A stretch of 64,000 bases of DNA from Deferribacteres bacterium (GCA_020633655.1 JACKDF010000004.1:1-64000), one strand, 5' to 3'; shown: positions 44,439-54,198, counted from the first letter of the stretch. Program-made: numbers and translations. Notes: generated by a model not told the origin, from the sequence alone.

Positions 44439-45788
44439 ATGAAGGGTAGAGTTACGGCAGAACTTCTGAATATCCGCAGCTTGCCCAGCCTTAGTGCACG
44501 CAAAATCGGTGTTTTGACCAAAGATACTGTCGTCTCGATCATAAACGAACAGGCGAGTTGGCTCGAAATCAGCTTTCAAAATCAATCGGCGTATATCTCT
44601 GGCGAATTTGTGCTGCATTTGGAGAGTGAGGTGAATTTAACCGGGCGCGTCAAGGCGGCTTTGTTGAATGTGCGCCGGGAGCCAAGTCTTCATTCGGATG
44701 TCATGGGATCGCTTATACTTGATTCCCGGATAGACGTTCTTGATGAAAATGGAGAATGGCTAGAGATCGCTTTCAACAACCGCTCCGGATATGTGCACCA
44801 GGATTTTGTCGAGGTCTTTGAAACGCGAATTGATGATGTCGCTGTTGTCGCCGTTGATCGGTTAAATGTGCGTTCGCGTCCGGATGCGAGCGCAAACCTG
44901 CTGGGTGTGCTGGAGCGCGATGCCAGGGTTAAAATTCTTTCGCAAACTGGGAAATGGTGCGAGATCAAATTCAATGAAATTACAGCCTATATTCACAGCG
45001 ATTACATCGAAAGGGGAGATTCGAAACAGGCACCAAGCACACAAGTGGTGACGCCATCGGATAAGCAAACCGCCATCGTCGCTGAGGGCGATTTAAAACC
45101 CGCCGAAAAATTGCCCCTGACCGGGAGTCAGATCGATAAAAAAGTCGCCCGAACCTGGAATAATTTCGGAGGCCTTCTCGCAGATATGTCTGGCGCTTAC
45201 AAAATTGATCCAGGGGCTGCCGTTGCCGTTCTTTGTGTTGAAAGTTCGGGTAAAGGTTTTGAACCACAAAACCAAAATCGGATGATTATCCGCTTTGAAA
45301 ACCACCTGTTCTGGAAATATTGGGGAAAGAACAATGCGGAGAAGTTTCACCAGCATTTCAAATATGGGAAATACGAGAACAACAAATTAAAAGTGTGGCT
45401 TGGCCATGCGTGGCGCAAAGATCCGGGTGGCGCCTGGCAGACATTTCATGGCAATCAGACCAAGGAATGGGATGTTTTGGATTTCGCACGCTCCCTTTCC
45501 GACACCGATGCGTTAAATTGCATCAGTATGGGGATGCCGCAGGTGATGGGATTCAACTACAAGTCTGTTGGTTATAGTACTGTGCAAGATATGTTCGATA
45601 AGTTCAGCGGCGATATTCGCTACCATATTGAGGGCTTGTTTGATTTTTTCGATAAGCGTATGATAAAGGCATTGCAAAGAAGGGATTTTGTCGAATTTGC
45701 CGGTTATTACAATGGCTCCGGGCAGAAAGACAAATATGGTCAGTGGATACAAAACCATTACGAAGCATTTCAGAATTTCACCAGTTAA
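44439..45788 (+). CDS. Phage-type endolysin: three SH3 domains plus N-acetylmuramidase (DUF3380)
   Basis: Residues 1-190 hold three bacterial SH3 domains, each with an LN(V/I)R start (LLNIRSLPS, LLNVRREPS, RLNVRSRPD), which bind cell-wall material. After a Pro/Thr-rich linker, residues about 228-449 match the DUF3380 N-acetylmuramidase domain: AAVAVLCVESSGKGF with the likely catalytic Glu, MIIRFENHLFW, GMPQVMGFNY and FAGYYNGSGQKDKYG. Such enzymes cut the glycan strands of peptidoglycan in phage lysis. No signal peptide is present, in keeping with holin-dependent release. The ribosome site AAGGAGGTGAT is exceptionally strong. A 3-TM holin gene follows after 21 bases. Confidence 0.85.
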   Translation: MKGRVTAELLNIRSLPSLSARKIGVLTKDTVVSIINEQASWLEISFQNQSAYISGEFVLHLESEVNLTGRVKAALLNVRREPSLHSDVMGSLILDSRIDVLDENGEWLEIAFNNRSGYVHQDFVEVFETRIDDVAVVAVDRLNVRSRPDASANLLGVLERDARVKILSQTGKWCEIKFNEITAYIHSDYIERGDSKQAPSTQVVTPSDKQTAIVAEGDLKPAEKLPLTGSQIDKKVARTWNNFGGLLADMSGAYKIDPGAAVAVLCVESSGKGFEPQNQNRMIIRFENHLFWKYWGKNNAEKFHQHFKYGKYENNKLKVWLGHAWRKDPGGAWQTFHGNQTKEWDVLDFARSLSDTDALNCISMGMPQVMGFNYKSVGYSTVQDMFDKFSGDIRYHIEGLFDFFDKRMIKALQRRDFVEFAGYYNGSGQKDKYGQWIQNHYEAFQNFTS

Positions 45789-45809
45789 AATACATTCAAG
45801 GAGGTTAAA

Positions 45810-46223
45810 ATGGGATTGATGAGTTTTATTTCGGGAATTATTAAACCAGCTACCGAGCTCGTGGATGAACTGCATACAAGCGAGGAAGAAAAGCTTTCAC
45901 TGAGAGCCAAGCTCATGGAGATTGAGAATCAATTGCAGTTGAAAATCCTGGAATATGAAACCAAACTGATGCAGGCACAAAAAGATGTTATCACAGCGGA
46001 GTCAACAGGGCAAAGCTGGATGCAGCGCAACTGGCGGCCAATCACTATGTTGACTTTTCTTGTTCTTGTAGTGTGCGATAGTTTTGGTTTTTTGAAATTT
46101 CGTCTCGCTGATGAAGCCTGGACATTACTGCAAATCGGGCTTGGTGGCTACGTTGTCGGTCGGTCAGCCGAGAAAATTGTCCCACAAGTGATGAAGAAAA
46201 ATTCCTCAGATGCGAAAGGTTGA
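45810..46223 (+). CDS. Holin of the 3-TM phage holin family
   Basis: The 137-residue protein has an amphipathic start (LMSFISGIIKPATELVDEL), a coiled-coil-like charged helix (about 24-65) and a hydrophobic C-terminal half with WMQRNWRPITMLTFLVLVV and WTLLQIGLGGYVVGRSAEKI. The QRNWRPITML block is the hallmark of the Holin_3TMs family, found beside endolysins in phages and gene-transfer-type elements. Holins form holes in the inner membrane that let endolysin out. AAGGAGG is at a proper distance before the ATG. It lies directly after the muramidase gene, so the two act as a lysis unit. Confidence 0.88.
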   Translation: MGLMSFISGIIKPATELVDELHTSEEEKLSLRAKLMEIENQLQLKILEYETKLMQAQKDVITAESTGQSWMQRNWRPITMLTFLVLVVCDSFGFLKFRLADEAWTLLQIGLGGYVVGRSAEKIVPQVMKKNSSDAKG

Positions 46224-46320
46224 TGCGGTGGGATTTAGTTTAAGTTTTAGGATTCACGCATCTTCCCGTCGTTTCAGATCCGAATAAATTAGAAAACCAA
46301 GTGTGAGAAAGGATTTCAGA

Positions 46321-46986
46321 ATGGCAGCAAAACAAATCAAATACTCGGAAGCCCGTTCCCAGATGAAACCTGGTGATGTTATCGCCTTTGGCGGAAAAGG
46401 GCACTTTTCCGAAATTATTAAATTCGCTACACGCTCCGAAGTTTCCCACGTGGGCGTGATATTACAAACACAAATCGTGGATGATGGTGGCGACCGATTC
46501 TTCAACCAAATAATCGAATCGACTTCATTGAACGGTTTTAACGGAGTGACGATTTCGCGCTTCAGCGACCGGTTGGATACTTATGAAGGAGAACTATGGT
46601 GGCTGCCTTTGAGTGATGAGATTCGCAGCAAAAAATTTAACCAAAAGCAATTTTATGATTTTCTCTTCAACCAGGCAAAAAACCGCGTACCCTATGACAT
46701 GCCGCAGGCAATAAAGTCCTCTCTGGATGCATTGGACAAACTGCCCTTTGGAATGCACGGCCCAACCTATAATTCAGAAGATTTTAGTAAATTTTTCTGT
46801 TCAGAACTTGTTGCTGCCGGATTGGAACAAGCGGGTTCAGTCGGGAAAGTCAACGCCTCTGAAGTAACACCTATCGATCTCTGCCGCTGGGAAATTTACA
46901 GCGGGACGTATTATCATTTAAAAGGCGATTCGACAAAACGGATAAGCCGCTATAACAGCCTTTCCCCTTCAAAATGGAACGTATAA
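46321..46986 (+). CDS. Permuted papain-fold (YiiX/NlpC-P60-like) cysteine hydrolase
   Basis: The 221-residue protein starts with KPGDVIAFGGKGHFSEIIKFATRSEVSHVGVIL, where the His of SHVG is the expected catalytic base, and later has SKFFCSELVAAGLEQAG with the catalytic Cys. His before Cys marks the circularly permuted NlpC/P60 group (YiiX, YebB), which can be peptidoglycan endopeptidases or amidases acting on lipids. No signal peptide is present. AAAGGA precedes the ATG at 46321; an upstream GTG at 46303 is less likely. Position 97 bases after the holin suggests a third lysis function, but a host role is also possible. Confidence 0.75.
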   Translation: MAAKQIKYSEARSQMKPGDVIAFGGKGHFSEIIKFATRSEVSHVGVILQTQIVDDGGDRFFNQIIESTSLNGFNGVTISRFSDRLDTYEGELWWLPLSDEIRSKKFNQKQFYDFLFNQAKNRVPYDMPQAIKSSLDALDKLPFGMHGPTYNSEDFSKFFCSELVAAGLEQAGSVGKVNASEVTPIDLCRWEIYSGTYYHLKGDSTKRISRYNSLSPSKWNV

Positions 46987-47053
46987 GCTGTCGTCTCTAA
47001 AAATCTCGGGTCAGTCAGCGGTTTCTGCACAGCACATCGTTGGACGCACAGTG

Positions 47054-47767
47054 CTACCGTGACATGAGCTTCGTAATCAACACCGGAACCGCTGTCTCGA
47101 CCCGTAATATACGCTCACCTAAAGAAAAGCTATGAAATCCTGCACTCTGCAATTTTTCGATTTCATAAGGAATAAATCCTCCCTCCGGGCCGACGAAAAG
47201 TGTTGTCGGCTGCATTTCCCGTATAATTTCTTGAGCCAAATTATCGGGATGGGCAACAATTTTCCGTGTATTTTTTGCGATATCCGGGAGCGCATCTTCC
47301 ATAAAAGGACGGAATTTTTTGCGCAGATGGACAATGGGCATAATTGTATCTTTCGCCTGCTCCAGGCCGAGGACGAGGGAGTCTCGAATTTTGTCCTCTT
47401 CGAGGACCGGACTATGCCAGAAGCTCTTTTCCACCCGGTTGGTGTGCACTAAGTAGATTTGTTTCACACCCATGGAGGTTGCTGCAATGAGTGTACGATT
47501 GAGTACGCGCGGTCTTGGAAGAGCCAGAATCAATGTGAGAGGGAGTGGAGCTGGAGGTGGGGAATGCAATTCGATTTCTAATATCAGTTCATTTTTATCG
47601 AGCTTAACGATACGCCCCACGCCAAGCTCGCCGTTTATTTTCCCCACAACCAATGAATCCCCAGCCTGCGCTCGATGAATATCTCGTACATGGTGCAATC
47701 GCCGGCCGCTGAGACGGACGATATTTTCATCGACAAAATCTTCATCGAACAGCAGGATAAGGTTCAT
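47054..47767 (-). CDS. rsmE: 16S rRNA (uracil1498-N3)-methyltransferase RsmE
   Basis: RsmE methylates N3 of U1498 in 16S rRNA using SAM. The 237-residue product has the family blocks GRRLHHVRDIHRAQAGD, SMGVKQIYLVHTNRVEK, LFVGPEGGFIPYEIEKL and SLGERILRVETAVPVL, the last two forming the knotted SAM site. Length is standard. It begins five bases after the leuS stop on the same strand, so both are likely co-transcribed as leuS-rsmE. Confidence 0.95.
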   Translation of the reverse strand: MNLILLFDEDFVDENIVRLSGRRLHHVRDIHRAQAGDSLVVGKINGELGVGRIVKLDKNELILEIELHSPPPAPLPLTLILALPRPRVLNRTLIAATSMGVKQIYLVHTNRVEKSFWHSPVLEEDKIRDSLVLGLEQAKDTIMPIVHLRKKFRPFMEDALPDIAKNTRKIVAHPDNLAQEIIREMQPTTLFVGPEGGFIPYEIEKLQSAGFHSFSLGERILRVETAVPVLITKLMSR

Positions 47768-47772
47768 TTTTT

Positions 47773-50364
47773 TTATTTAACGACCAAATTCACCAGACGA
47801 CCTGGAACGGCGATAACGCGAACAACTGTTTGCCCTTCGATTCGCTTTTGGACGCCTTCGAGAGCCAGGGCATTTTCTTCCAGCGCTTTACGATCGTTCG
47901 CTTTTTCTGCTGTGATGAAAAGCGACTCACGCAGCTTGCCATTGATTTGAACCGGAATTTCCACCTCGTCTGCAACCAGACCCTGGGGATCGGCAACAGG
48001 CCATTCGGCTTTAAGAACGGAAGAATCGAATCCGATTGCACGCCACATTTCCTCACCGATGAATGGGCAAATTGGTGAAATTAATTTGATCAGGGCTTCG
48101 ATGCTCTGGCTGAGCAGTGCATCGTTTAAGGTATTGGCTTTTGCCAGATAATCATTTAAAGTATTCGTCAGTTCCATCAATGCGCTGACAGCGGTATTGA
48201 AATGGAATCGTTTGAAATCCTGGCTTACCGAATCGATTGTCTGATGCATTTTGTTCCACAAAGCCTTGGCATTTTTGTCCAGTTCACCCGCATCAAGTGT
48301 GTGTTTGCGTCCGGCAATTACCGCCTCGTGATGCGTGATAACGGCACTCCAGACTCGTCGCAAAAATCTGTATGCACCGCGAACACCCTCGGCGTTCCAC
48401 TCGATTTCCCGTTCGGGTGGGCCCATAAACAAGGTGTAAAGCCGTTCGGTGTCGGTGCCATATTCTTCGATAATATCATGGGGCGAAACGACGTTCTTCT
48501 TCGATTTGCTCATTTTGGCAATCTCAGCATGCAGCAATTCACCCGTTTTTTTGTGCTTGCCCTCTTTGTCGACATCGATGGGATTGATCCAGCCCATGGT
48601 TTTGCTTTTGTAAGCCATGTGGGTAATCATACCTTGTGTGAATAGCTGCTTGAAGGGTTCATCAAAATTGATGAGACCAAGATCCCTTATCGCTTTGGTG
48701 ATGAAGCGGGCGTAGAGCAGATGTAAAATGGCGTGTTCGATCCCACCGACGTATTGATCCACTGGCAGCCACTGGTTAACAGCAGCACTGTCAAAAATCT
48801 TGTCCTCTGCTTTTGGAGAAATATAGCGCAGGAAATACCATGAAGAATCGACGAACGTATCCATGGTGTCGGTATCACGTTTTGCAGCATTACCACATTT
48901 GGGACAGGTGCACTCGTAAAAATCCGGAATTTCTGCCAATCCTTTTTTGCCTAAAAATTCAACGTCCGGGAGTTCGATAGGCAATTCATTTTCTGGAACC
49001 GGAACAATACCGCAGTTTTCACAATGAATCATCGGGATAGGCGTACCCCAATAGCGTTGCCGGGAAATGAGCCAGTCACGCAAACGAAAATTGATTTGCC
49101 CTTCGCCTTTGTTCTGGGCCTCAAACCATTTTATGAATTTTCCGATCGTTTCTTTGCCGGCAGGCAAACCGTTAAATTCACCGGAATTCACCATGATTCC
49201 ACCCGCTTCAAGGGCTTCGGTCATGTCTTCGCCCTTCGCCGGTTTTCCGTCTTCAGTGATAACCGGAAGTATCTCGAGATCGAACTGGCGGGCGAATTCA
49301 AAATCGCGCTGATCGTGTGCCGGCACGGCCATAATTGCACCGGTTCCGTACCCCATGAGTACGTAGTCGGCAATCCAAATGGGGATTTTGCGGCCGTTTA
49401 CCGGATTCAGCGCAAAGGCGCCGGTGAACACACCTGTCTTTTCCCGCGTCACGTTTTGACGGTCGATGTCACTCTTGGCAATAGCTTCCTGTTTGTAGTG
49501 CTCCACAGCAGCTTTATGGTCGCCTGTGGTGATTTTCTCAACCAATTCGTGCTCTGGGGCAAGCACCATAAAAGTAGCACCAAAGATCGTATCCGGTCTG
49601 GTTGTGAAGACTTCAAGCTCTTCATCAAAATCAGCCAACTTGAATTTTAACAGGGCACCTTCGCTGCGGCCGATCCAGTTGCGCTGCATGAGTTTGACCC
49701 GGTCTGGCCAGAATTCCAGTTTGTTGAGATCGTCGAGCAATTCCTGGGCGTAATCCGTGATTTTAAAGAACCATTGTGTCAAATCTTTTTTCTCTACTTC
49801 TGAGCCGCACCGTTCGCATGCGCCATCCACAACTTGTTCATTGGCTAAAACTGTATCGCAATCGTTGCACCAATTCACAACAGCAGCCTTGCGATAGGCC
49901 AAACCTTTGTTAAAAAACTGGATAAAGAGCCATTGATTCCATTTGTAATATTCCGGTGTACAGGTAGCCAATTCACGGTTCCAATCGAACACAACGCCCC
50001 ATTGGCGGAACTGGCGGCGGAACGTTTCGATGTTGTTCATCGTCCACTCTTTTGGGTGCACACCGCGGTCGATTGCAGCATTTTCCGCGGGCAATCCGAA
50101 GGCGTCGTAGCCCATTGGATTAAGCACGTTGTATCCGTGCATGATCAGGTAACGGCAATAGGCATCGCCAATGAGCCAGTTGCGGCCATGTCCGACGTGC
50201 ATTTCACCGGAAGGGTAGGGGAACATGTTCAGGTAATAAAACTTGTTCGCAGTATCTTTATTTTCAACTTTAAAAAAGTTGTTCTCATGCCAGAAATCAC
50301 GCCAGCGTTCTTCAATTTCTTTGAAATTATAATCGTCCGGGGTCCAGTTTGATGTGTTACTCAT
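47773..50364 (-). CDS. leuS: Leucyl-tRNA synthetase
   Basis: The class I enzyme charges tRNA-Leu. The ATG at 50364 (MSNTSNWTPDD) is preferred because AGGAGAA lies just upstream; a longer frame to 50445 has no family likeness. The 863-residue product has PYPSGEMHVGHGRN (HIGH), the KMSKSKKN loop, a zinc-type CERCGSEVEKKDLTQWFFKI block, the editing domain with TRPDTIFGATFMVLAPEH, and a C-terminal anticodon/tRNA-binding part. Length is as expected for bacterial LeuS. rsmE follows after five bases. Confidence 0.97.
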   Translation of the reverse strand: MSNTSNWTPDDYNFKEIEERWRDFWHENNFFKVENKDTANKFYYLNMFPYPSGEMHVGHGRNWLIGDAYCRYLIMHGYNVLNPMGYDAFGLPAENAAIDRGVHPKEWTMNNIETFRRQFRQWGVVFDWNRELATCTPEYYKWNQWLFIQFFNKGLAYRKAAVVNWCNDCDTVLANEQVVDGACERCGSEVEKKDLTQWFFKITDYAQELLDDLNKLEFWPDRVKLMQRNWIGRSEGALLKFKLADFDEELEVFTTRPDTIFGATFMVLAPEHELVEKITTGDHKAAVEHYKQEAIAKSDIDRQNVTREKTGVFTGAFALNPVNGRKIPIWIADYVLMGYGTGAIMAVPAHDQRDFEFARQFDLEILPVITEDGKPAKGEDMTEALEAGGIMVNSGEFNGLPAGKETIGKFIKWFEAQNKGEGQINFRLRDWLISRQRYWGTPIPMIHCENCGIVPVPENELPIELPDVEFLGKKGLAEIPDFYECTCPKCGNAAKRDTDTMDTFVDSSWYFLRYISPKAEDKIFDSAAVNQWLPVDQYVGGIEHAILHLLYARFITKAIRDLGLINFDEPFKQLFTQGMITHMAYKSKTMGWINPIDVDKEGKHKKTGELLHAEIAKMSKSKKNVVSPHDIIEEYGTDTERLYTLFMGPPEREIEWNAEGVRGAYRFLRRVWSAVITHHEAVIAGRKHTLDAGELDKNAKALWNKMHQTIDSVSQDFKRFHFNTAVSALMELTNTLNDYLAKANTLNDALLSQSIEALIKLISPICPFIGEEMWRAIGFDSSVLKAEWPVADPQGLVADEVEIPVQINGKLRESLFITAEKANDRKALEENALALEGVQKRIEGQTVVRVIAVPGRLVNLVVK

Positions 50365-50765
50365 GGGAGGTTCTCCTGTGCAACCTGCATTTATGTGCGA
50401 ATGGATGCAATGATTGTGTTCCTTGAAAAAAATAAAGGCTGACATATTAGAGAATTCTGTTCAAAAATGCAAGTGATTTGCAGCTTGGAGAGTGATTTGG
50501 GAATGTGTGGTGTTGGGATAAATTACACGAGAAAATAAAAAAAATCTCGATTCTCATACCCACAGGCCACAGGGGACAGAGCGACGAATTTTTATTTGCG
50601 GCAACCTATTGCGCTGCCCTAAGGGGTACTTTGGACAGCAGAATGGACAACTTGTAAACTCCAGGTGACATGATTTTACATGAAAATAACAGGTTCACTT
50701 TTGCCCGGTTTTTAAATCCGGATACATTTCTGATTCCGGGAACCTTGAAAAAGCAGCTGTGTGAA
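50365..50765. other. Intergenic region between leuS and hybrid kinase
   Basis: The 401 bases contain the leuS leader and the 3' flank of the kinase, both on the minus strand. I see no gene, no repeat copy of the two families and no clear T-box-like motif or terminator. Confidence 0.4.
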
Positions 50766-52274
50766 TTATTTGGATTCAAAACTAACTTTTTGGATTAGAG
50801 TATCGAGTTGTTTTTTATTAAAGGGCTTGAGTAAACTACCCGCCGAACCTTCTTGTTCTGCCATCTCAAGTTCCTGACTGTAGTGGTCTCCTGTTATCAT
50901 CACCACTTTGATATCATTCTTGAGCTTTTTTGCCTGCCTGAGAAAATCCAATCCATTCATTTGCGGCATATTAAGATCGCTGAGAACTATATCGTATTCA
51001 AAATCCTTCACGTGGTCAAGGGCAGATTTTCCGCTATCGACGACGGTTACTTTATGTCCCTCCATGGTGAGGAGATTTTTCAGCACGGTTCGAATCATTT
51101 CTTCGTCTTCTACGACTAAAATGTCGAGATTTTCTGGATCCGGCATATCAACTAAAGTATTTGTCGAACGAGGTCGAAGCAGCATGTCCTCCGGCGCGGG
51201 TGCACTCGGTAATGAAATTGAGAAAATGCTCCCACCACCAGTTCGGTTTTGAACTTCGATTTTGCCATTGTGCTGCTCCACGATATTTTTTGAAATGTAC
51301 AAACCCATACCGCTGCCGCCGAATTCTTTGGAATTTGCGTTACGGCGTTTCGTTGTGAAGTGGGGATCGAATATCTTGCTGTGCAGGCTCTCATCTATAC
51401 CTGTGCCGGTGTCTGCAAATTCAACCACTGCATTTCCGTCATTTTCGTAGGTTGTGATGGCAAGTTTGCCTCCAGTCGCATATAAATTATCCCTGATGTT
51501 GGCCAGTATGTTGAGAAATGTTTGTAAAATTTGCTCTTCGTTGCAAACCACACGCAAATCTTCCTGGAAATGCTTTTCCACATCGATTTTCGCACGGTTA
51601 AATTCATATTGCATGAATTGCAGTGCTGTTAGAATGATGGAAGCAATCGGCAGGTTGCTCTGTTGGAATGTTTTCGGTCGGAGTAAATTATTCAACTGGT
51701 TTGCAATATTTTTTCCCTGATCACTGCAGTCACGAATGATTTCAAGGGAGGCATTTTTTGCTTCGGTGCTGTCGAGCTCTTGTGCAGCAAATGCATGCCC
51801 ACTGATGAGGTGCAGGATATTATTAAAATCGTGGGCTAAACCGGCGGAGATTCTGCCGATAAATGCGGCCTTATCTGCTTCTTCCAATTGCCGGTTTAGA
51901 AGATTGATCCGTTGCTTTTGCTTGCTGTTATATCGGGCGTGCTTGATGAAAAGCGGGAGAAAATCAAGAATATCTTTTGTTCTCGGCATGATACCGGAGA
52001 AGCCTGTGAAAGCTGGTTGTAACGCCGATTCTGCATTATCGGGATCGAGTAAGAAAATGACGGCTGGAGACTGCTTTTTATCTGATTCCCTGAAATAGGA
52101 ATACAGTGTACCAATATCGATGGTGTCATCGACAAAAATCAGATCAAACGACTCCAGATTGAGGTTTTTAGGGTTGGTTTTCTCTGTTGGATAAACGATC
52201 CTGGTATCTTTTCCAAGACGATTTTGAAGAAGCTGGGCGTAATCGGGGTCCCGTTGCAGAATAAGCGTTTTCAT
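50766..52274 (-). CDS. Hybrid histidine kinase with C-terminal receiver
   Basis: The 502-residue soluble protein has an N-terminal degenerate receiver-like domain (about 1-115, DLIFVDDTIDI), a dimerisation helix with the phospho-acceptor His in AGLAHDFNNILHL, a HATPase domain with NILANIRDNLY, FADTGTGID and GGSGMGLYISKNI, and a full C-terminal receiver (about 385-502: DILVVEDEEMIR, DIVLSDLNMPQMNG, MITGD, LLKPF). No membrane span or periplasmic sensor exists, so the signal must be internal or from a partner. The ATG at 52274 is used because AGGAAA precedes it; a longer frame (to 52361) runs into a dispersed repeat. No output regulator gene is nearby. Confidence 0.88.
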   Translation of the reverse strand: MKTLILQRDPDYAQLLQNRLGKDTRIVYPTEKTNPKNLNLESFDLIFVDDTIDIGTLYSYFRESDKKQSPAVIFLLDPDNAESALQPAFTGFSGIMPRTKDILDFLPLFIKHARYNSKQKQRINLLNRQLEEADKAAFIGRISAGLAHDFNNILHLISGHAFAAQELDSTEAKNASLEIIRDCSDQGKNIANQLNNLLRPKTFQQSNLPIASIILTALQFMQYEFNRAKIDVEKHFQEDLRVVCNEEQILQTFLNILANIRDNLYATGGKLAITTYENDGNAVVEFADTGTGIDESLHSKIFDPHFTTKRRNANSKEFGGSGMGLYISKNIVEQHNGKIEVQNRTGGGSIFSISLPSAPAPEDMLLRPRSTNTLVDMPDPENLDILVVEDEEMIRTVLKNLLTMEGHKVTVVDSGKSALDHVKDFEYDIVLSDLNMPQMNGLDFLRQAKKLKNDIKVVMITGDHYSQELEMAEQEGSAGSLLKPFNKKQLDTLIQKVSFESK

Positions 52275-52308
52275 AGCGTTTCCTGAAGTTATTAAAACAT
52301 TCAGATAA

Positions 52309-52391
52309 CCTGCTTGATTCATAAACACCAGGATTAGGTAGGGGATACCCCTGCCCATCATTCACTTTGAGCATTGCGTGAATAAAGCAGG
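52309..52391 (-). repeat. Dispersed palindromic repeat, family 1, copy A
   Basis: Ends CCTGCTTGATTCA and TGAATAAAGCAGG are inverted with one mismatch. Inside are AAACACCAGGATTAGG, GGGGATACCCCTGCCCATC and TTCACTTTGAGCAT, shared in reverse orientation with copies B (6869-6951) and C (60038-60118). It lies 34 bp upstream of the kinase start. Confidence 0.85.
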
Positions 52392-52616
52392 ATAAAACCT
52401 TTAGCGGATCCAATATGCTCAAGTCGCATAAGTGGCATGCTAACAGTAAAGTCCGAAGTGAATATCGCCTCCTCATTTTAAAATCTTAAAACTGTTTAGA
52501 TATTGGAATAGTCAATCAAGACCGGCAACAAGGTCCCGTCAATGCAAGATTTTCTTTTCATATCCAGATTATCTTCCTATCTTTACGCCCTGTGGAAAAA
52601 AATGAAAGGAAAATCC

Positions 52617-53801
52617 ATGTCTAAATCGCTACGATTCGTAAAAATATTGTTTGTACTACTTTTAACAGGAATTGCCGCTACCCAACTCCCTGCGAACACG
52701 GAGGAAAAGAAGGATTCTACAGGCGAGGAAACGGGATTTAAATTTACACCGGTCATCGAAATTAAGTGTACATCGGTAAAAAATCAGGCACGAACCGGCA
52801 CCTGTTGGAGTTTTGCAACCACATCTTTTGTGGAAGCAGAACTCATTCGCATGGGAAAAGATAGCCTGGATTTATCAGAAATGTTTAATGCACGCCACAC
52901 TTACCCACTAAAAGCCCATAATTATGTGCGGTTGCATGGGAACGCTACGTTCGGCGAGGGCAGTTTAGGGCAGGATGTTTTGCGCGTAATTCGCGAGCAT
53001 GGATTCGTACCGGAGTCGGTTTATTCAGGTCAGGTTATTGGCGAACCACGTCACAATCACAGTGAACTGTTTACCGGCTTGCAAGGATACCTTGACAATA
53101 TCATAAAAACGAGAAAATTAACGCCTGTCTGGCCGCAAGCTGTTGAATCCATTCTGGATGCTTATTTAGGGCCGTTACCCGGCGAATTCGTTTATAATGG
53201 AAAAAAATACACAGCCAAATCCTTTGCTGAATCAACAGGATTTAATCCTGAGGACTATGTCGAAATCACCTCCTTTGTGCACCATCCGTTTTTTGAGCGA
53301 GTGGTTTTAGAAGTGCCAGACAATTGGGCGCGCAACATTTCCTTTAATGTGCCACTGGACGATATGATGGCCGTTATCGATAATGCTTTAGAGAAGGGCT
53401 ATTCGGTCGCATGGGATGGGGATACGAGTGAAAGAAGCTTCCTGCATAAGAAAGGTGTTGCATTACTCCCGCTGAAGGAATGGGATGACCGTACAAAAGA
53501 AGAGCAAAACACAATTGGTAATACACCGGAAGCAGAACAGGATGTTGATCAGGCCTTACGGCAGCTGTATTTTGATAATTACACCTCCGGCGATGATCAT
53601 CTGATGCACATCACAGGAATTGCAAATGACCAAAACGGGACGAAATATTATATCACGAAAAATTCGTATGGTTCGAAAGGAAATGACTACAAGGGCTTTT
53701 TGCACATGTCGGAATCCTATGTCAGGGCAAAAACGATGTCGGTCCTGGTACACAAAGAAGCTGTCCCCGGTAAAATCGCCAAAAAATTGAATTTGAAATA
53801 A
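52617..53801 (+). CDS. Exported C1B cysteine protease (bleomycin-hydrolase-like)
   Basis: A signal peptide (MSKSLRFVKILFVLLLTGIAATQLPA) opens the 394-residue product. The papain-fold active site is complete: Gln in KNQARTGTCWSFA with the catalytic Cys following, His in DDHLMHITGIA, and Asn in ITKNSYGSKG. Similarity to C1B aminopeptidases/bleomycin hydrolase is in the spacing of Cys and His. Those enzymes are usually cytoplasmic hexamers without a signal, so an exported form may degrade peptides in the periplasm. AAAGGA lies six bases before the ATG; the frame also extends upstream to 52542 without likeness. Monocistronic. Confidence 0.88.
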   Translation: MSKSLRFVKILFVLLLTGIAATQLPANTEEKKDSTGEETGFKFTPVIEIKCTSVKNQARTGTCWSFATTSFVEAELIRMGKDSLDLSEMFNARHTYPLKAHNYVRLHGNATFGEGSLGQDVLRVIREHGFVPESVYSGQVIGEPRHNHSELFTGLQGYLDNIIKTRKLTPVWPQAVESILDAYLGPLPGEFVYNGKKYTAKSFAESTGFNPEDYVEITSFVHHPFFERVVLEVPDNWARNISFNVPLDDMMAVIDNALEKGYSVAWDGDTSERSFLHKKGVALLPLKEWDDRTKEEQNTIGNTPEAEQDVDQALRQLYFDNYTSGDDHLMHITGIANDQNGTKYYITKNSYGSKGNDYKGFLHMSESYVRAKTMSVLVHKEAVPGKIAKKLNLK

Positions 53802-54198
53802 TCGATTTGTAACTTTTTCACCTTTGGCAGATTTTGAAGTTTGTCATTTCGATGCGCTTTCCAGCCGAGAAATCTTATTTAAACTTCACGGAGGCTGAGC
53901 TTATCGAAGCCGGATTCACGCTCAACCGGGCGCTTCGACAGGCTCCGCGACCAGTTTACGCTGCATTTTCACACAATCTGGACAAAAAACGTTATCTGTT
54001 AAATTAGTACTATTCAGTCTTCCATTCTTTTTGGCTGGAGCCTGCGTTTTTTCGGACGGAATGCCGGAATCTCTTCAATTCTGTGGATGAATTATCAAAA
54101 TTCCCGTGTTTTGCTGGGAAGCGCAAAAAACGGAATGGCTGAGGAATTACATCAATTTCTATGGATGACAAAAGAAAACAAGGATTAATGAGGACACG
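53802..54198. repeat. Intergenic region with REP-like inverted repeat
   Basis: Bases 53889-53951 contain CGGAGGCTGAGCTTATCGAAGC and, inverted, GCTTCGACAGGCTCCG, around the segment TTCACGCTCAACCGGGC. The inner CGCCCGGTT (reverse strand) recalls the start of repeat family 2, though the rest differs. A second set of inverted fragments lies at about 54030-54140. No gene is seen in these 397 bases. Confidence 0.55.

Noticed and set aside
43765..47053. Intact prophage around the lysis cassette
   Set aside because: No structural, replication, terminase or integrase genes are present on either side.
52275..52361. N-terminal extension of the hybrid kinase
   Set aside because: It runs into dispersed repeat copy A and the internal ATG has a good ribosome site.
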